Origin: Oscillospiraceae bacterium
Lineage (GTDB): Bacteria > Bacillota > Clostridia > Oscillospirales > CAG-272
NCBI GenBank assembly: GCA_015065395.1
Contig: SVQJ01000128.1
Span: forward strand, 1-5,197
Direction: 5' to 3'
Length of the DNA: 5,197 nt
Part shown: piece after piece, positions 1-4,637 of the stretch
Layout: the number at the start of each line of letters is the position of its first letter
Position numbering within the stretch: position 1 is the first letter of the stretch
Translations under genes and position numbers: made by a program
The notes under the pieces: generated by a model
What the model was told of the DNA's origin: nothing
Database searches by the model: none
The model's input: only the letters and a program-made list of their open reading frames with translations

Positions 1-458
1 GAATCTACAACATCGGTTAGCCTTTTTATCATGTACGAAAATGCGGGAAAAGCACAGTAAAGATCCTTTTCATTCCAATCTGAATACTTATTCTCACCGG
101 TGGGCGAGCCTGCCCAGGAATCATTGGTGCCGCCGAAAACAAAAACCGTATCTACCCGATTTTTATCGAAAAAGCCTTCATTAATAAGTCTGTCAAGCCT
201 TGTAACAAAGGAAGTTTCACTTGCGTCCTCCCCTTCGTAGCCCGTATTGCATACGGTGCTGCCGGAAAAGCTTGAGTTTAGCAATAGCTCCGCACCCGTG
301 GCATCCAGAACGATCCTCCACCAGGTTTGCGAAAGCTTTGTCAGATCGGTGTTTCTCGTGGGGACACTATCATAAAACCAACGGTATCCGTCGGGGATCT
401 CTCCCTCAAAGGTTGAATAGCTGTCTCCCAATATCAGAACGTTGGAAAGCTCTCTCAT
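1..458 (-). CDS. SGNH/GDSL-type hydrolase, N-terminal part (3' end outside window)
   Basis: The 152 complete codons visible read as the N-terminal half of an SGNH hydrolase, a superfamily of serine esterases, lipases and carbohydrate esterases. Three of its conserved blocks are present. Block I is LGDSYS at residues 10-15, with the presumed nucleophile Ser13. Block II is NSSFSGST at 61-68, with the oxyanion Gly66. Block III is GGTND at 109-113, with Asn112. Block V, which carries the catalytic Asp and His, lies beyond the window edge. No signal peptide is seen: the protein starts MRELSNVLIL directly before block I, so it is probably cytoplasmic. The start ATG (458-456) has AGGAG at 474-470, 11 nt upstream, slightly far but the best option; an in-frame TTG four codons earlier lies too close to that site. 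A strong promoter is at 493-521. The substrate cannot be told from sequence; deacetylation or deacylation of glycans is a family-level guess. Confidence 0.85.
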   Translation of the reverse strand, partial: MRELSNVLILGDSYSTFEGEIPDGYRWFYDSVPTRNTDLTKLSQTWWRIVLDATGAELLLNSSFSGSTVCNTGYEGEDASETSFVTRLDRLINEGFFDKNRVDTVFVFGGTNDSWAGSPTGENKYSDWNEKDLYCAFPAFSYMIKRLTDVVD

Positions 459-492
459 TTTTCGCAATTCTCCTCACATCATCTACCGTAAT

Positions 493-521
493 ATTTTATC
501 ATCAATGGAAAAGTTTGTCAA
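493..521 (-). promoter_or_regulatory. Sigma-70-type promoter of the SGNH hydrolase gene
   Basis: Read on the minus strand, a perfect -35 TTGACA (521-516) is followed by exactly 17 nt and then TAAAAT (498-493), a 5/6 match to the -10 consensus. The predicted transcript start near 486 leaves a leader of roughly 28 nt before the ATG at 458. It is divergent from the promoter at 594-622. Confidence 0.8.
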
Positions 522-593
522 TAACGGCTTGATAATTTGATATTTTCTGTAAATCTTGAAATTACAACTATTCGTTGAATTGTAAAAATAATA

Positions 594-622
594 TTGCATT
601 ACCATTTTTGCTGTGCTATAAT
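594..622 (+). promoter_or_regulatory. Strong sigma-70-type promoter with extended -10
   Basis: TTGCAT (594-599), 17 nt, then TATAAT (617-622), with TGC immediately before the -10 (614-616) giving an extended -10 element. Transcription should begin near 629, about 26 nt upstream of the ATG at 655. An imperfect dyad, TTACAA (562-567) with TTGTAA (580-585), lies just upstream of the -35 and could be a regulator site, but the evidence for that is weak. Confidence 0.8.
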
Positions 623-654
623 ACAGAAAATTAATTAGCGAAAGGAGAATGATC

Positions 655-723
655 ATGGATATGAATATGACCGCAATCGCCTATACCGCCACACAACAAG
701 TGAAAGAGGATAGCCTCATATAA
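655..723 (+). CDS. Short ORF of 22 codons with strong promoter and ribosome binding site
   Basis: An ATG at 655 is preceded by AAAGGAG (641-647, 7-nt spacing) and by the promoter at 594-622. The peptide begins MDMNMTAIAYTATQQV and ends at TAA 721-723. It has no membrane segment, no cysteine and no signal peptide. The translation signals are far better than chance, which argues that ribosomes load here. I do not recognise the peptide. The N-terminus faintly resembles the start of small YjfB-type proteins, but the body expected of that family is absent. It could be a genuine micropeptide, a leader peptide, or the surviving start of a gene cut short. The same frame stays open after the TAA for 19 more codons to a TGA at 781-783, which fits a truncated small gene as well as chance. 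The downstream regulator at 1247 is separated from it by two terminator-like hairpins, so simple attenuation of that gene is not obvious. Confidence 0.45.
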   Translation: MDMNMTAIAYTATQQVKEDSLI

Positions 724-729
724 TTGAAT

Positions 730-766
730 ACGGGCGCAAAATACGGTCCTTCCGCTAACGCGCCGT
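730..766 (+). other. Stem-loop within the short transcript
   Basis: ACGGGCGC (730-737) pairs with GCGCCGT (760-766), leaving one bulged G. The 22-nt loop contains a small CGG/CCG inner stem (744-746 with 752-754). It lies between the 22-codon ORF and the terminator at 806-828 and has no T-tract, so it is a structural element of the RNA and not a terminator. Confidence 0.4.
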
Positions 767-805
767 TTAGTGACCTTTCGTGAATACTGTAACTTTCGGT
801 TATGG

Positions 806-828
806 CACACCAAGGGGTGTGTTTTTTT
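806..828 (+). terminator. Factor-independent terminator of the short transcript
   Basis: CACACC (806-811), loop AAGG, GGTGTG (816-821), then seven T residues (822-828). This is a textbook intrinsic terminator on the plus strand. With the promoter at 594-622 it defines a transcript of about 200 nt. Confidence 0.8.
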
Positions 829-845
829 ATTTCAAAATTGAAATA
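828..845. repeat. AT-rich 18-nt palindrome between two terminators
   Basis: TATTTCAA (828-835) and TTGAAATA (838-845) are perfect inverted copies separated by AA. The palindrome fills the gap between the terminator at 806-828 and the stem-loop at 846-892, so three inverted repeats lie end to end. A protein-binding site or simple AT-rich spacer are both possible. Confidence 0.35.
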
Positions 846-892
846 GCCGCAAGAGGTACCCACAGGGATGGCTTGCTTCTTGCGGCATTTTT
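846..892 (+). terminator. Second, long-stem terminator-like hairpin
   Basis: GCCGCAAGAGGTA (846-858) pairs with TGCTTCTTGCGGC (874-886). The outer 9 bp are perfect and the inner 4 pairs include two G-T wobbles; the loop is 15 nt. It is followed by ATTTTT (887-892). It may back up the first terminator, or end transcripts that pass it. The short T-tract and large loop make it weaker than the 806-828 hairpin. Confidence 0.55.
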
Positions 893-1246
893 GTACCTAT
901 TTTTGCTTATATGAAGGGTCCATATCAATTCTATCTGAGCTCGCCTTCTCTCCGACAGCGGCATCTCACGGCCGCCGCTGATACTGACCTGCATAAAAAT
1001 GCACTTTTACCAAAAGGCCAAGCGTTGCATCACTTGCAAAAAGCCGTTACCTTTTTACAAGCTGATAAAAACAAACTTCTCCTCGTTAATTCCGTGTTCC
1101 CATTATACATTTATGATCGGCTGATTTATCGGTTTATGTGTTTGTTCCGAAATATGTATTCAGCCATCCTATTCACAGAGCGTTTTATTAAACTATTCCC
1201 AATAAGAGCTTTGATACGCAAAGCACAAGAAAGAGGTAGATCAACA
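893..1246. other. Intergenic stretch without a recognisable gene
   Basis: An open frame runs in from 911 and joins the regulator gene, but its first 112 codons show no family resemblance and no ribosome binding site, so I treat it as non-coding. Two small hairpins are visible: CAGCGGC (956-962) with GCCGCTG (974-980), and TGCAT with ATGCA (990-1003). No promoter with both boxes close to consensus was found for the gene at 1247. On the minus strand a TATAAT occurs near 1104-1109, without a matching -35. Confidence 0.5.
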
Positions 1247-1447
1247 ATGGGCAAAATATCAATTCCCGAAAGAATACGGGAATACAGAAAAGAAAGGAAT
1301 ATTTCTCAGGCTTCATTCGGAGAGATCCTTGGAGTTACCGCGCAAGCCGTAAGCAAATGGGAAAGAGGGGAATGCTATCCCGATATAACATTTCTTCCCG
1401 ATCTTGCACGGGTATTATCCTGCTCCGTCAGCGATTTTTTTGAATGA
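1247..1447 (+). CDS. Short Cro/C1 (Xre)-type HTH transcriptional regulator
   Basis: This 66-residue protein is almost entirely one Cro/C1-type helix-turn-helix domain, so it is a DNA-binding regulator, probably acting as a dimer. The pattern IPERIREYRKERNISQ (residues 6-21), the turn around SFGEILGV, the recognition helix TAQAVSKWERG (31-41) and the closing YPDITFLPDLARVL with SDFFE match the common clostridial form, which reads roughly 'SQEELAEKLGVSRQAVSKWE'. In many relatives this domain is followed by a membrane or sensor domain; here the protein stops right after it. The start is ATG 1247, preceded by AAGAGGT (1231-1237) at 9 nt. The open frame extends upstream to 911, but that part lacks family character and a ribosome binding site. 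The strong hairpin at 1530-1574 ends the transcript. Its target genes are unknown; autoregulation is a guess from the family. Confidence 0.85.
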   Translation: MGKISIPERIREYRKERNISQASFGEILGVTAQAVSKWERGECYPDITFLPDLARVLSCSVSDFFE

Positions 1448-1529
1448 TCCGCCCTCAACTACTGCTGTATAGAATAGGGACCGTAAGAAGAAAATCCCCC
1501 TTAATCATCGTTAATAAGGAATTTTTCAA

Positions 1530-1574
1530 AAAAATCCTTGTAAAAGCCAAAATTCAGCTTTTACAAGGATTTTT
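1530..1574. terminator. Strong 18-bp terminator hairpin after the HTH gene, possibly bidirectional
   Basis: A perfect 18-bp stem: 1530-1547 (core ATCCTTGTAAAAGC) pairs with 1557-1574 (core GCTTTTACAAGGAT) around a 9-nt loop. The right arm ends in TTTTT and a further T run follows at 1577-1581; the left arm begins with an A run (1528-1534), so it could work on either strand. AAGGAATTTTT (1516-1526) just upstream could pair instead with the left arm, an arrangement resembling an antiterminator, but nothing else supports such regulation. Confidence 0.85.
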
Positions 1575-1607
1575 CATTTTTCGAAACGTTAATAGTAATA
1601 CTCTTTT

Positions 1608-1648
1608 GTGATCAAATCACGGAACAAACATAGAATCTACGTTATACT
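1608..1648 (+). promoter_or_regulatory. Candidate promoter of the TlpA-like gene with an upstream dyad
   Basis: TATACT at 1643-1648 is a 5/6 -10 match, but no acceptable -35 lies 16-18 nt upstream. Instead there is a dyad, GTGAT-CAA-ATCAC (1608-1620), centred about 41 nt before the predicted transcript start near 1655. That is the position where class II activators such as CRP/FNR-family proteins bind. The left side reads TTGTGA, as in CRP or Rex sites, but the spacing and right arm do not fit those consensus sites well. The promoter call is tentative; the palindrome itself is directly visible. Confidence 0.4.
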
Positions 1649-1671
1649 ATAGTTGCAAGAAGCAAAAATTA

Positions 1672-1707
1672 CAATGTATTCAACATCAAAAGCGTTGTTG
1701 TACATTG
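1672..1707 (+). promoter_or_regulatory. Leader hairpin upstream of the TlpA-like gene
   Basis: CAATGTA (1672-1678) pairs with TACATTG (1701-1707), and inside it CAAC (1681-1684) with GTTG (1694-1697), separated by a small internal loop. It is enclosed by a further inverted pair in the DNA, TATAGTTG (1648-1655) and CAACTATA (1723-1730). The inner hairpin would lie in the 5' leader of the mRNA. There is no T-tract, so it is not a terminator. Confidence 0.4.
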
Positions 1708-1768
1708 CCTATCATAAAAAAACAACTATACGGCTATTTAGCTTAGCCAGAGCTTATAAGGAGGTACT

Positions 1769-2773
1769 ATGAATACAAAGAAAGCTCTTCTGATAATAGT
1801 TTCGGTTTTCGTCCTTTTGGTCGGCATCGCTGCCTTGCTATATATGCTGCCGGGAAAAGCTCAGAATTCCAAAGCGCCCGCTGCTTGTGAAAATAACAGC
1901 AAGATCGTTGAAATAAATGAAGGAGACAGCGCCGATACCGAGAAGATCAACAATCAAACACCCAAAACAAGGGAAATTGAATATGAGACCACCGGCCCCA
2001 AGGCAGACGAGCCTGCAGAGCCAAAGCAAGAGCCTGATGAGACCGAGGTTTCCTTCGACAAAGCTCCTGAATCTGTTTCCACAAAACAAGAGGTAATCAA
2101 GCCTGAGCCGCCCGTATCCGAGGCAGCAAATACCGAAGCAAGCAAGTCTATACCCCAAAATCCCGAAGCTGAAAAGTCCGAAGTATGGAAGTCTGAGCCT
2201 GCGAAACCCGAAAAGGCCAATGCGGGGATCGCAAAGCCTGAAGCAACCGAGCCTAAGATAACAGAGGCAGTGACAACCGAAGCTGAGACCTCTGAAGCTG
2301 TGGTAACCGAGCCGGAAATCACTGAGCCGGAGGTTACCGAGCCTGCAAAGCCTGAACGAAATGAACCGTCAGCTATGGATTTCACGGTCTATGATGCAAA
2401 CGGCAATGCAGTTAAGCTGTCTGATTACATCGGGAAACCTATCGTTTTGAATTTCTGGGCAAGCTGGTGCGGACCTTGCCGCAACGAAATGCCCGCATTT
2501 CACGAAAAATATCTGGCGCTTGGCGGTGAGATCCAGTTTCTTATGGTCAACATGACCGGCTACGAGACCTTGGCAACTGCACAGGAATTCATAGCTGAAA
2601 ACGGCTATACCTTCCCTGTTCTTTATGACACCGAATCTGACGCAGCCAACACCTACAGCGTATATTCGCTTCCCACCACATACTTCATTGATGCAGAGGG
2701 ATACCTTATCGCAGTGGCAACGGGTGCTATCAACGCTGACACTCTCCAGAGCGGAATCGATATGATATATTGA
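1769..2773 (+). CDS. Membrane-anchored TlpA/ResA-like thiol-disulfide oxidoreductase with long E/P/T-rich spacer
   Basis: This 334-residue protein is probably held on the outer face of the membrane by an N-terminal anchor (residues 6-27, ALLIIVSVFVLLVGIAALLY). Cys40 is not in a lipobox context. Residues about 45-200 form a low-complexity spacer rich in Glu, Pro, Thr, Ser, Lys and Ala, with repeats such as EPEITEPEVTEP (181-192). The C-terminal part (about 203-334) is a TlpA/ResA/AhpC-TSA-type thioredoxin fold: NFWASWCGPC with redox cysteines Cys234 and Cys237, then the cis-proline motif LPTTYFID (Pro302). Such domains reduce or exchange disulfides in exported proteins or serve cytochrome c maturation; the partner here is unknown, and no CcdA-like membrane electron donor is in the window. 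AAGGAGG (1758-1764) ends only 4 nt before the ATG, a full match at short spacing. It is bounded by hairpins on both sides, so it is probably monocistronic. The spacer may span peptidoglycan. Confidence 0.9.
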   Translation: MNTKKALLIIVSVFVLLVGIAALLYMLPGKAQNSKAPAACENNSKIVEINEGDSADTEKINNQTPKTREIEYETTGPKADEPAEPKQEPDETEVSFDKAPESVSTKQEVIKPEPPVSEAANTEASKSIPQNPEAEKSEVWKSEPAKPEKANAGIAKPEATEPKITEAVTTEAETSEAVVTEPEITEPEVTEPAKPERNEPSAMDFTVYDANGNAVKLSDYIGKPIVLNFWASWCGPCRNEMPAFHEKYLALGGEIQFLMVNMTGYETLATAQEFIAENGYTFPVLYDTESDAANTYSVYSLPTTYFIDAEGYLIAVATGAINADTLQSGIDMIY

Positions 2774-2780
2774 TTTTTTT
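2755..2780 (+). terminator. Weak terminator overlapping the stop codon of the TlpA-like gene
   Basis: AATCGATAT (2755-2763) pairs with ATATTGATT (2767-2775) through 9 bp with one G-T wobble and a 3-nt loop, followed directly by T residues to 2780. The TGA stop (2771-2773) lies in the right arm. The stem is AT-rich and hence weak, but the geometry is that of an intrinsic terminator. Confidence 0.45.
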
Positions 2781-2810
2781 CACAAACATCAATAATTTAT
2801 GCTGATATTA

Positions 2811-2819
2811 TGCTATAAT
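2811..2819 (+). promoter_or_regulatory. Extended -10 promoter of the aldo/keto reductase gene
   Basis: TGC followed by a perfect TATAAT (2814-2819) is an extended -10 element. The spacing-matched -35 position (around 2791-2796, AATAAT) is poor, which extended -10 promoters tolerate. The TGCTATAATA string is shared with the promoter at 594-622. The predicted start near 2826 gives a leader of about 178 nt. Confidence 0.65.
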
Positions 2820-2928
2820 AGTATATCTACATGACAAAGAGGCTACGGCGTGAAAACTCAGTATACCAAAGATCATACTTCAGTTTTTCACATCTATACT
2901 CTCCCTAAAAACGTGACCAACCATTTTT

Positions 2929-2990
2929 GCTTCAGACGAAGCATAGTCCGGTCGCGCTTCAACCCTATTTGTACCGCCCCTTTGCGGCGG
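2929..2990 (+). promoter_or_regulatory. Structured 5' leader of the aldo/keto reductase mRNA
   Basis: GCTTC (2929-2933) pairs with GAAGC (2938-2942) around a 4-nt loop. The same GAAGC can instead pair with a second GCTTC (2956-2960), so the two stems exclude each other. A separate GC-rich hairpin, CCGCC (2974-2978) with GGCGG (2986-2990), ends 3 nt before the ribosome binding site GGAG (2994-2997). The structures are visible, but they match no riboswitch class I know and their function is inferred. Confidence 0.35.
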
Positions 2991-3003
2991 AATGGAGATC
3001 AAT

Positions 3004-4182
3004 ATGAATTACAGGGCAGACAGTTACGGCAATCAGCTTTCAATTCTGGGTTTTGGATGTATGCGATTCAAAAGCAAGCTGGGAAAAATAGATATGGCTG
3101 AAACCGAAAGGCAGATCATGACAGCCATAGAGAGCGGCGTTAACTACTTTGACACTGCATATATTTATCCCGGAAGTGAAGCAGCCCTGGGCGAGATATT
3201 GGAAAAGAACTGCGTCAGAGATAAGGTCTATATTGCAACAAAGCTTCCTCACTATCTGATCAAAAGTGCAGACGATCTTGAAAAAATGTTTTCAGAGGAG
3301 CTCAGGCGCTTGCGTACCGACCACATAGACTACTATCTGATGCACATGCTCACAGATATCGATACATGGGACCGACTGAAATCTCTCGGCATAGAAAAAT
3401 GGTTAGAAGAAAAAAAGGCAAAGGGTGCTATAAGACAAATCGGTTTCTCCTATCACGGAAACTCCGATATGTTCTGCACTTTGGCAGATGCTTACAACTG
3501 GGATATGTGCCTCATCCAGTACAATTACATGGATGAGCATTCCCAGGCCGGTCGCAGGGGGCTCTGCCATGCTCATGCAAAGGGAATGTCCGTGATGATT
3601 ATGGAGCCTCTTCGTGGAGGAAAGCTTGTGAACAGACTGCCTGAGGATGCGAAAAAAATCTTTGCAGAATACAAAACATCACACACACCTGCAGGATGGG
3701 CCTTTCGCTGGTTATGGAGCCAGCCTGAGATAACGGTGGTGCTCTCAGGCATGAATTCCGAGGAGATGGTCAAGGAGAATATTGCCACCGCATCATCCGT
3801 CGAAATAGGAGAGATCGGCCCTGAAGAAGAAGCTATGCTGAAGAGGGTGGTCGGAGCAATCAACGCAGGCATGAAGGTAGGCTGCACTGGCTGCGGATAC
3901 TGTATGCCCTGCCCCAAGGGAGTGGACATCCCCGGTACATTCGCCGCATATAACCGCCGATACGCGGAAGGCAGATTCTGGTCATTGGTTGATTATGTAA
4001 TATGTACAGCCCTGCGCAAAAACTCCACCGCAGCATCAAACTGTATCGGATGCGGAAAATGTGAAAAGCATTGCCCCCAGAGCATTGATATACGAAAAAA
4101 TCTTAAAGATGCAAAAAAAGTTCTGGAAACACCCGTGTACCGAGCGGCACGCAAGGTGGTCGGATGGTTTGCACGCTTTTAA
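3004..4182 (+). CDS. Aldo/keto reductase with C-terminal ferredoxin-type Fe-S domain
   Basis: A 392-residue cytoplasmic oxidoreductase of the AKR superfamily, expected to interconvert a carbonyl and an alcohol with NAD(P)H; the substrate is unknown. The TIM-barrel part (about 1-285) begins YGNQLSILGFGCMRF. It shows the usual catalytic tetrad: Asp50 and Tyr55 in FDTAYIYPGSEAALG, Lys80 in IATKL, and His114 in IDYYLMHM. The C-terminus adds two cysteine groups: CTGCGYCMPCPKGVDIP (Cys294, 297, 300, 303) and CIGCGKCEKHCPQSIDI (Cys347, 350, 353, 357), typical of the ferredoxin-like tail of the anaerobe subfamily and able to bind 4Fe-4S clusters. Electron transfer between clusters and the AKR site is inferred. 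I chose ATG 3004 over in-frame ATG 2992, because GGAG (2994-2997) lies 6 nt before 3004 and overlaps 2992, and because family members start MxYRxDxYGN. The end is a basic amphipathic tail. It has its own promoter, so it is not cotranscribed with the TlpA-like gene by design. Confidence 0.93.
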   Translation: MNYRADSYGNQLSILGFGCMRFKSKLGKIDMAETERQIMTAIESGVNYFDTAYIYPGSEAALGEILEKNCVRDKVYIATKLPHYLIKSADDLEKMFSEELRRLRTDHIDYYLMHMLTDIDTWDRLKSLGIEKWLEEKKAKGAIRQIGFSYHGNSDMFCTLADAYNWDMCLIQYNYMDEHSQAGRRGLCHAHAKGMSVMIMEPLRGGKLVNRLPEDAKKIFAEYKTSHTPAGWAFRWLWSQPEITVVLSGMNSEEMVKENIATASSVEIGEIGPEEEAMLKRVVGAINAGMKVGCTGCGYCMPCPKGVDIPGTFAAYNRRYAEGRFWSLVDYVICTALRKNSTAASNCIGCGKCEKHCPQSIDIRKNLKDAKKVLETPVYRAARKVVGWFARF

Positions 4183-4316
4183 CGCTACCCCTTAAATAAT
4201 CCTGAGTGAATAATCAAATTTAGATCTGTTTTGTTTTTTGGTAAAAAAGAACCTTGTCATGTTGAGTACAATGGGGTTCAATTTCCGGTTTGACGAAATG
4301 ATAAGAAGTGTTTTAT
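4183..4316. other. Intergenic, no gene seen
   Basis: This A+T-rich stretch follows the aldo/keto reductase stop. The only structure is TTTTTT-GGT-AAAAAA (around 4234-4248), too AT-rich to be a convincing terminator. TGGTAAAA (4239-4246) has an inverted copy TTTTACCA at 4575-4582, on the far side of the hairpin cluster; at 8 bp this may be chance. Confidence 0.4.
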
Positions 4317-4558
4317 GTTCTTTCCTTGAAAGGAAAGAACCAAAGGAACTTTAAGAAGACGAAAATTGCGAAAAGGCCCCAAAAAGGGGAAGGTTCAAAA
4401 AAATGAGCTCGTTCATTTTTTGCTCCTTCCCTTTTTTGGTTACGGCACCTGCGTGCCCAAGCCAAAGCAAGTATCTGCTTTGGCGATGCCTTTTGCCTTG
4501 TAATCTTCGGAAAAACCCATTTCATAAAGTTTTTTGCAGAGCTTTTTTTCAAAAAAGC
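4317..4558. repeat. Cluster of five hairpins, probable dispersed intergenic repeat
   Basis: Five inverted repeats lie in about 240 bp. (1) GTTCTTTCCTT (4317-4327) with AAGGAAAGAAC (4330-4340), perfect 11-bp arms. (2) CCAAAAAGGGGAAGG (4379-4393) with CCTTCCCTTTTTTGG (4425-4439), 15 bp with one G-T pair, continued after a small internal loop by AAAAAATGA (4398-4406) with TCATTTTTT (4413-4421). (3) GGCAC (4444-4448) with GTGCC (4453-4457). (4) GCCAAAGCA (4461-4469) with TGCTTTGGC (4476-4484), 9 bp. (5) GCTTTTTT (4541-4548) with AAAAAAGC (4551-4558). Open frames on both strands here merely follow the composition. The density of structure suggests a REP/MITE-like intergenic element or a group of terminators. 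No transposase or clear target duplication is seen, so the repeat status is inferred. Confidence 0.5.
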
Positions 4559-4598
4559 GACCGTTTCACTTATGTTTTACCACCGAATAAATAAAATC

Positions 4599-4637
4599 AG
4601 GGTCTCCCGCCTTATATGCAGGAGGCCCTACTTTTTA
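4599..4637. terminator. Probable bidirectional terminator between convergent genes
   Basis: AGGGTCTCC (4599-4607) pairs with GGAGGCCCT (4621-4629), 9 bp with one T-G wobble and a 13-nt loop. On the plus strand it is followed by ACTTTTTATT; on the minus strand by GATTTTATTTATT. It sits immediately after the stop of the minus-strand oxidoreductase (4637-4635), and on the plus strand it lies at the end of the intergenic region after the aldo/keto reductase. Confidence 0.8.

Noticed and set aside
221..532. Plus-strand open frame of 103 codons
   Set aside because: Lies antisense to the SGNH hydrolase, which has clear family motifs and its own promoter.
631..863. Two overlapping 60-codon minus-strand frames
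   Set aside because: They run through terminators and hairpins of the short plus-strand unit; no start signals or recognisable domain.
911..1246. In-frame N-terminal extension of the HTH regulator, 112 codons starting at ATG 911
   Set aside because: No ribosome binding site at 911, no family resemblance, and the HTH domain begins at its normal position with ATG 1247, which has its own ribosome binding site.
1838..2158. Open frame of 106 codons on the minus strand
   Set aside because: Also antisense to the low-complexity spacer, with no ribosome binding site or recognisable domain.
1954..2385. Open frame of 143 codons on the minus strand, Ser/Gly/Val-rich
   Set aside because: It is the reverse image of the Glu/Pro/Thr repeats of the TlpA-like spacer; no independent start signals or homology.
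2850..3101. GTG-started 83-codon frame overlapping the aldo/keto reductase start
   Set aside because: It overlaps the real gene by about 100 bp in another frame and its sequence lacks protein-like features; only the weak AAGAGG upstream speaks for it.
3573..3929. Minus-strand 118-codon frame
   Set aside because: Shadow of the aldo/keto reductase coding sequence.
4317..4558. CRISPR array or insertion sequence
   Set aside because: The inverted repeats differ from each other in sequence, there is no regular direct repeat with spacers, and no transposase frame is present.
4313..4594. Small frames on both strands across the hairpin cluster
   Set aside because: Composition follows poly-A/T and inverted repeats; no ribosome binding site and mutually overlapping.
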